In this document: positions 14,491-17,370 of the stretch, one piece after another
Position numbering within the stretch: the stretch's first letter is position 1
Layout: each line of letters opens with the position of its first letter
Origin: Bacteroidales bacterium
GTDB taxonomy: Bacteria > Bacteroidota > Bacteroidia > Bacteroidales > WCHB1-69
Assembly (NCBI GenBank): GCA_016290715.1
Contig: JAEEUY010000259.1
Span: 1 to 17,370, forward strand
Direction of reading: 5' to 3'
Length of the DNA stretch: 17,370 bases
Translations under genes and position numbers: made by a program
The notes under the pieces: model-generated
What the model was told of the DNA's origin: nothing
The model's input: only the letters and a program-made list of their open reading frames with translations
Databases searched by the model: none

Positions 14491-14536
14491 GATTCAAAAT
14501 AGATTTTTAATAATTTTACCGCTGAAAAATAGTTCG

Positions 14537-14544
14537 CAAAATTA
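14537..14544 (-). promoter_or_regulatory. Possible -7 element for the GldH-like operon
   Basis: On the minus strand this reads TAATTTTG, a match to TAnnTTTG, about 46 nt before the ATG at 14490. No TTG is present at the expected -33 distance, so the call is weak. The same 14491-14615 gap must also hold a promoter for the divergent RNase H gene; I could not identify one. Confidence 0.35.
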
Positions 14545-14615
14545 CATTTTTTTTTGAACGATATTAATCCTTCAGGTAAAGCTTTTAAATGACGAGAAGA
14601 ATCTGGAACGAAAGA

Positions 14616-15254
14616 ATGGTTAAGAAGAAATTTTATGTCGTTTGGGAGGGAAGAATCCCGGGAATATATGATAATTGGCTCGATTGTAAGGCACAGGTTG
14701 AGGGCTTTAATGGAGCAAAGTATAAGAGCTTTGAAAATAAATTGGAGGCCGAAAAGCAGTACATTGCGGGTTATAAGCAGTTTTTTTCTCAGTTAAAGGA
14801 GGTAGGGGAAAAAGGTGATAAACAGTTATCCATAGATCCAAAACATCTGCCCATTCAAAATAGTATATGTGTTGATGCCGCCTGTAATATGGTAACGAAA
14901 GTGATGGAATACAGAGGCGTGGATACTTGTAGCGGCAAGGAGATTTTTCATCAGGGACCTTTTAAAGGAGGCAGCAACAATATAGGAGAGTTTCTTGCTT
15001 TGGTGCATGCGCTCGCTTTATTGAAACAACAAGGGAAAAATATGCCCATCTATTCCGATAGCATTACGGCTATTGCTTGGGTAAGAAATAAAAAACATAA
15101 GTCTATTGTTGTCCCGACAGAAGAGAATATGCTTCTTTTTGATTTGCTTGAGCGTGCCGAGCAGTGGCTTCGTACGCATACGTATGATACCCCCATCTTC
15201 AAATGGGACACCAAAAGTTGGGGGGAAATTCCTGCTGATTTTGGCAGAAAATAA
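14616..15254 (+). CDS. rnhA: Ribonuclease H with N-terminal viroplasmin domain
   Basis: This enzyme degrades the RNA strand of RNA-DNA hybrids such as replication primers and R-loops. From ATG 14616 it has 212 aa. Residues 1-50 are a viroplasmin/HBD-type hybrid-binding domain (KKFYVVWEGRIPGIYDNWLD, then the GAKYKSF turn). Residues about 80-212 are the RNase HI domain with all four catalytic acids: Asp87 (ICVDAAC), Glu125 (NNIGEFLA), Asp148 (IYSDSI) and Asp208 (PADFGRK). An upstream in-frame ATG at 14589 would add nine residues (MTRRIWNER); most relatives start directly before the KKFYVVW segment, so 14616 is preferred. This two-domain form with a Gly-Gly-Ser-Asn-Asn-Ile-Gly-Glu active-site helix is typical of Bacteroidota. 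It is monocistronic; a perfect inverted repeat follows 34 nt after the stop. Confidence 0.88.
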   Translation: MVKKKFYVVWEGRIPGIYDNWLDCKAQVEGFNGAKYKSFENKLEAEKQYIAGYKQFFSQLKEVGEKGDKQLSIDPKHLPIQNSICVDAACNMVTKVMEYRGVDTCSGKEIFHQGPFKGGSNNIGEFLALVHALALLKQQGKNMPIYSDSITAIAWVRNKKHKSIVVPTEENMLLFDLLERAEQWLRTHTYDTPIFKWDTKSWGEIPADFGRK

Positions 15255-15288
15255 GAAAATGATAGAGAAAATCCTTCCAAATCATGCC

Positions 15289-15313
15289 CAATATTTTATG
15301 ATATAAAATATTG
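15289..15313. repeat. Perfect 11-bp inverted repeat downstream of rnhA
   Basis: CAATATTTTAT (15289-15299) and ATAAAATATTG (15303-15313) are perfect inverted copies around a 3-nt centre. No T-tract follows, so it is not a typical terminator, although the hairpin could still slow transcription leaving rnhA. It lies 76 nt before the -33 element of the yifB promoter and could be a protein-binding site. The half-site AATATTTTA is shared with the repeat at 6030-6056. Confidence 0.55.
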
Positions 15314-15388
15314 ATAGTGATTATTTTATGGTAAAAATAGGGCTGAAGTTTTTTATTTTCAGAGAGATAATATTTTTTTTTAAAGGAC

Positions 15389-15419
15389 TTGACAAAAGGA
15401 GGTGAGGATAGTATTTTTG
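15389..15419 (+). promoter_or_regulatory. Bacteroidota-type promoter of yifB
   Basis: TTGACA at 15389-15394 and TATTTTTG at 15412-15419 give exactly 20 nt between the TTG and the -7 box. The expected transcription start, near 15425, leaves a leader of about 15 nt before the ATG at 15440. Confidence 0.75.
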
Positions 15420-15439
15420 TTAAGAAAAATTACTAAATC

Positions 15440-16981
15440 ATGCTCATACGTACTTATAGTTGTGCGATTGTAGGAGTCGCAGCCATACCGATCACAATTG
15501 AAGTAAATGTTGATATAGGGGTCAATTATTTTTTAGTGGGGCTTCCCGATAGTGCGATAAAAGAGAGCCAGTACAGGATAGATACGGCATTAAAGAATTA
15601 TAACTATAAAATTCCGGGGCGAAAAATTGTTATCAATCTTGCTCCGGCCGATATTCGTAAGGAGGGCGCTTCATTTGATTTAAGTATAGCCATAGGAATA
15701 TTGATTGCTTCCGAACAGATTAAAGGTGCGGAATGGATAGAGGATTATTATATTACGGGCGAACTTTCATTAGATGGTTCTTTGCAACCAGTAAAAGGAG
15801 TACTGCCGATGGCGATAGAGGCGCACCGGAGGGGAAAAAAGGGAATTATTTTGCCGATACAGAATGCCAGAGAGGCAGCGATAGTACAAGGTTTGGATGT
15901 TTTGGGTGCGGAAAATATTAAGCAGGTAATAGATTTTTTTAATGAAGGAATCCCGATACCCCCAACCCACGTTGATGTTCAAGCAGAATTTCAAAAAAGT
16001 TTAAACAATTATGAGTTTGATTTTTCAGATGTGAAAGGACAAGAGAACATCAAGCGAGCTTTGGAAATTGCGGCGGCGGGTGGGCATAATGCAATTCTGA
16101 TTGGTCCACCTGGCTCTGGCAAATCAATGTTAGCGAAAAGGTTACCATCAATCTTACCGCCTTTAACATTGGAAGAAGCGCTGGAAACCACGAAAATACA
16201 CTCTGTAGCAGGGAAAATGAGCCGTTATTCATCTATTATTTGTGTGCGCCCATTCCGTTCACCACATCATACGATTTCTGATGTGGCACTTGTCGGAGGC
16301 GGTTCTCATCCGCAACCCGGGGAAATCTCTCTCGCTCATAATGGGGTGCTCTTTCTCGACGAGTTGACAGAAATGAATAGATCAACTTTGGAAGTGCTTC
16401 GACAACCATTGGAAGATCGCTGTATAACGATTTCCCGCTCAAAATATTCGGTGGATTTTCCCGCCTCTTTTATGCTGATTGCAGCCATGAATCCCTGTCC
16501 GTGCGGAAATTACAATAACCCGAAGATTCCCTGTACCTGCGCTCCCGGCATGGTACAGAAATATTTGGGGAAGATCTCAGGACCGTTACTTGACCGTATC
16601 GATCTGCATGTTGAGGTCAAGCCCCTGAGTAACGACGACTTGTTGACCAAGGCCAATGGCGAGCAGAGCGCTATTGTGCGAGAACGTGTAGTGCGGGCTC
16701 GTGCCATCCAAGCCGAGCGGTATCAAAACTGCCCCGACATACATTGTAACGCACAAGTCAATACGAAGTTGTTTCACCAATATTGTGCCATTGACGAGGG
16801 ATGTAAGACACTAATGAAACAGGCAATGGACCGACTCGGGCTCTCCGCCCGCGCCTACGACCGCATCCTCAAGGTGGCTCGCACCATCGCCGACCTCAAC
16901 GCCAGCCCCAACATTACCGCCGAACATCTGAGTGAGGCCATCAATTTCCGCAGTCTGGACAGGGACAGCTGGGGAAGGTGA
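15440..16981 (+). CDS. yifB: YifB/ComM family Mg-chelatase-like AAA+ ATPase
   Basis: ComM, the studied member of this family, is a hexameric helicase that drives branch migration when single-stranded DNA is integrated during natural transformation. This protein has 513 aa, full length for the family. Residues 1 to about 165 are the ChlI/Lon-S16-like domain (VGLPDSAIKESQYRI, INLAPADIRKEGASFDL). The AAA+ core has Walker A GPPGSGKS (222-229, Lys228) and Walker B VLFLDELTEMN (Asp307, Glu308), followed by MNPCPCGNYNNPKIPCTC, a cysteine cluster typical of the family. The C-terminal Mg-chelatase domain ends with LSARAYDRILKVARTIADL and FRSLDRDSWG. The reading frame is intact, but from about 16600 to the stop the DNA is much richer in GC and uses codons such as CGC, CTC and GCC that are rare elsewhere in the window. 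It has its own promoter. Confidence 0.94.
   Translation: MLIRTYSCAIVGVAAIPITIEVNVDIGVNYFLVGLPDSAIKESQYRIDTALKNYNYKIPGRKIVINLAPADIRKEGASFDLSIAIGILIASEQIKGAEWIEDYYITGELSLDGSLQPVKGVLPMAIEAHRRGKKGIILPIQNAREAAIVQGLDVLGAENIKQVIDFFNEGIPIPPTHVDVQAEFQKSLNNYEFDFSDVKGQENIKRALEIAAAGGHNAILIGPPGSGKSMLAKRLPSILPPLTLEEALETTKIHSVAGKMSRYSSIICVRPFRSPHHTISDVALVGGGSHPQPGEISLAHNGVLFLDELTEMNRSTLEVLRQPLEDRCITISRSKYSVDFPASFMLIAAMNPCPCGNYNNPKIPCTCAPGMVQKYLGKISGPLLDRIDLHVEVKPLSNDDLLTKANGEQSAIVRERVVRARAIQAERYQNCPDIHCNAQVNTKLFHQYCAIDEGCKTLMKQAMDRLGLSARAYDRILKVARTIADLNASPNITAEHLSEAINFRSLDRDSWGR
16621..16980. other. GC-rich segment within yifB (compositional mosaic)
   Basis: By hand count 202 of 360 bases (56%) are G or C here, against 69 of 180 (38%) at 15481-15660 in the same gene. 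The block 16861-16920 reaches 39 of 60. Composition falls back to strongly AT-rich right after the yifB stop at 16981. The left edge is not sharp: values of 45-55% already occur at intervals from about 16261. Confidence 0.65.
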
Positions 16982-17060
16982 GAGTTTTCAAGAGAATCTT
17001 ATAAACCGGACTGATAAGAAAAAAATAGTGAAAAAGGATAATTTTATTAAAAATCAAAAC

Positions 17061-17093
17061 TTGACATATATATCAAATATTTTTATATTTTTG
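17061..17093 (+). promoter_or_regulatory. Promoter of the toxin-like gene at the right edge
   Basis: TTGACA at 17061-17066 is followed by TATTTTTG at 17086-17093, 22 nt after the TTG, slightly longer than the usual 19-21. Transcription would start near 17097-17100, directly at the ATG at 17101. The rest of the gap after yifB (16982-17060) shows no convincing terminator or gene. Confidence 0.6.
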
Positions 17094-17100
17094 CAGCGTA

Positions 17101-17370
17101 ATGAAAAAAAAGACCACACTAGGTATTATATCGGAATCTCAAAGAGCTATACTCTACTCGATTAGCTTTGAAAAGGATGGGACGACTGAATTTGAAAAGT
17201 TTGTTTTAGAATTTGAATCGAATGCCCAATATAATTCAGATTACCAAAGAATTATAGCAGCGTTGCAGGCAATTTTAGATAATGGAGCGTTGGAGAGATT
17301 CTTTCGTCCGGAGGGGAAAATAAATGACAATGTTCATGCAATTCCGATAGATGGCGGCAAACTACGATTA
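17101..17370 (+). CDS. RelE/HigB-like toxin of a type II toxin-antitoxin system (partial, cut by window end)
   Basis: This frame runs open from ATG 17101 to the last base (90 codons) without a stop. The translation begins MKKKTTLGIISESQRAILYS and contains FEKFVLEFES, YQRIIAALQAILDNGALERF, FRPEGKINDNVHAIP and IDGGKLRL. The block of a helix with I-x-A-L, then G-x-x-x-R-x-F-R-P-E-G-K, then a short V-x-A-L/I-P strand and K-L-R-L resembles small RelE/HigB-type mRNA-interferase toxins that in Bacteroidota usually precede an HTH antitoxin gene. The C-terminal part and any antitoxin lie outside the window. ATG 17101 is the only reasonable start: an in-frame TGA lies at 17062-17064 and there is no ATG, GTG or TTG in between, and no later Met. 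The promoter leaves almost no leader. If the assignment is right, it would cleave mRNA at the ribosome and be held in check by the partner. Confidence 0.65.
   Translation, partial: MKKKTTLGIISESQRAILYSISFEKDGTTEFEKFVLEFESNAQYNSDYQRIIAALQAILDNGALERFFRPEGKINDNVHAIPIDGGKLRL

Noticed and set aside
16932..17165. Reading frame spanning the end of yifB and the start of the toxin-like gene
   Set aside because: It runs out of frame through the conserved yifB C-terminus, the promoter and the first codons of the toxin gene, and shows no protein-like pattern.
1..17370. Search for CRISPR arrays, tRNA or rRNA genes, insertion sequences and phage genes
   Set aside because: No regularly spaced repeats, cloverleaf-type sequence, ribosomal RNA signature, transposase motif or phage structural gene was seen by eye.

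Overview
The window looks like chromosomal DNA of a T9SS-bearing member of the Bacteroidota, probably order Bacteroidales. The reasons are the AT-rich base composition, the promoter grammar (TTG, about 20 nt, then TAnnTTTG) found in front of several genes, two secreted proteins with type IX secretion system (T9SS) C-terminal sorting domains, a GldH-like lipoprotein, and gene families typical of that phylum (viroplasmin-type RNase H, HhH-bearing outer-membrane protein, DUF721 protein). No species can be named from sequence alone. There is no rRNA, tRNA, CRISPR array or insertion sequence that I can see.

Layout. 54-3297 (+): a promoter followed by a tight three-gene operon, namely an outer-membrane beta-barrel protein, a large exported protein with an N-terminal helix-hairpin-helix region, and a DUF721/DciA-like protein. 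3289-4416 (-): a DegT-family sugar aminotransferase (WbpE/PorR type), overlapping the operon at its 3' end. 4528-5898 (+): a T9SS cargo protein of unknown function, closed by a good terminator. 6169-9324 (+): a very large T9SS cargo protein with a transglycosylase-like domain, a zinc amidase (PGRP/Amidase_2), a CUB domain, a jelly-roll-like region and a sorting domain. 9482-13517 (+): a compact operon of a PlsC-like acyltransferase, a GT9 heptosyltransferase-like enzyme, LpxK and purine nucleoside phosphorylase. 13508-14490 (-): a translationally coupled pair, a GldH-like lipoprotein and a small Rieske-like lipoprotein lacking the usual cluster ligands. 14616-15254 (+): RNase H. 15440-16981 (+): YifB/ComM, whose last third has clearly different base composition. 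17101-17370 (+): the first 90 codons of a RelE/HigB-like toxin, cut off by the window end.

How the genes fit together. The dominant theme is the cell envelope: lipid A phosphorylation (LpxK), core-type glycosylation (GT9), acyl transfer, a nucleotide-sugar aminotransferase of the type that builds the A-LPS anchor for T9SS cargo, and two T9SS cargo proteins that would need such an anchor. A minor second theme is DNA handling: an exported HhH protein, a DciA-like protein, RNase H and YifB/ComM. No complete novel defence or mobile system is visible. The most unusual observations are the compositional mosaic inside yifB, the degenerate-transglycosylase plus amidase plus CUB secreted enzyme, the Asp in the base-recognition site of the nucleoside phosphorylase, and the possibly leaderless toxin gene at the right edge. 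No intergenic stretch exceeds 300 bases; the longest, 5899-6168, holds a terminator, two AT-rich inverted repeats and a promoter.
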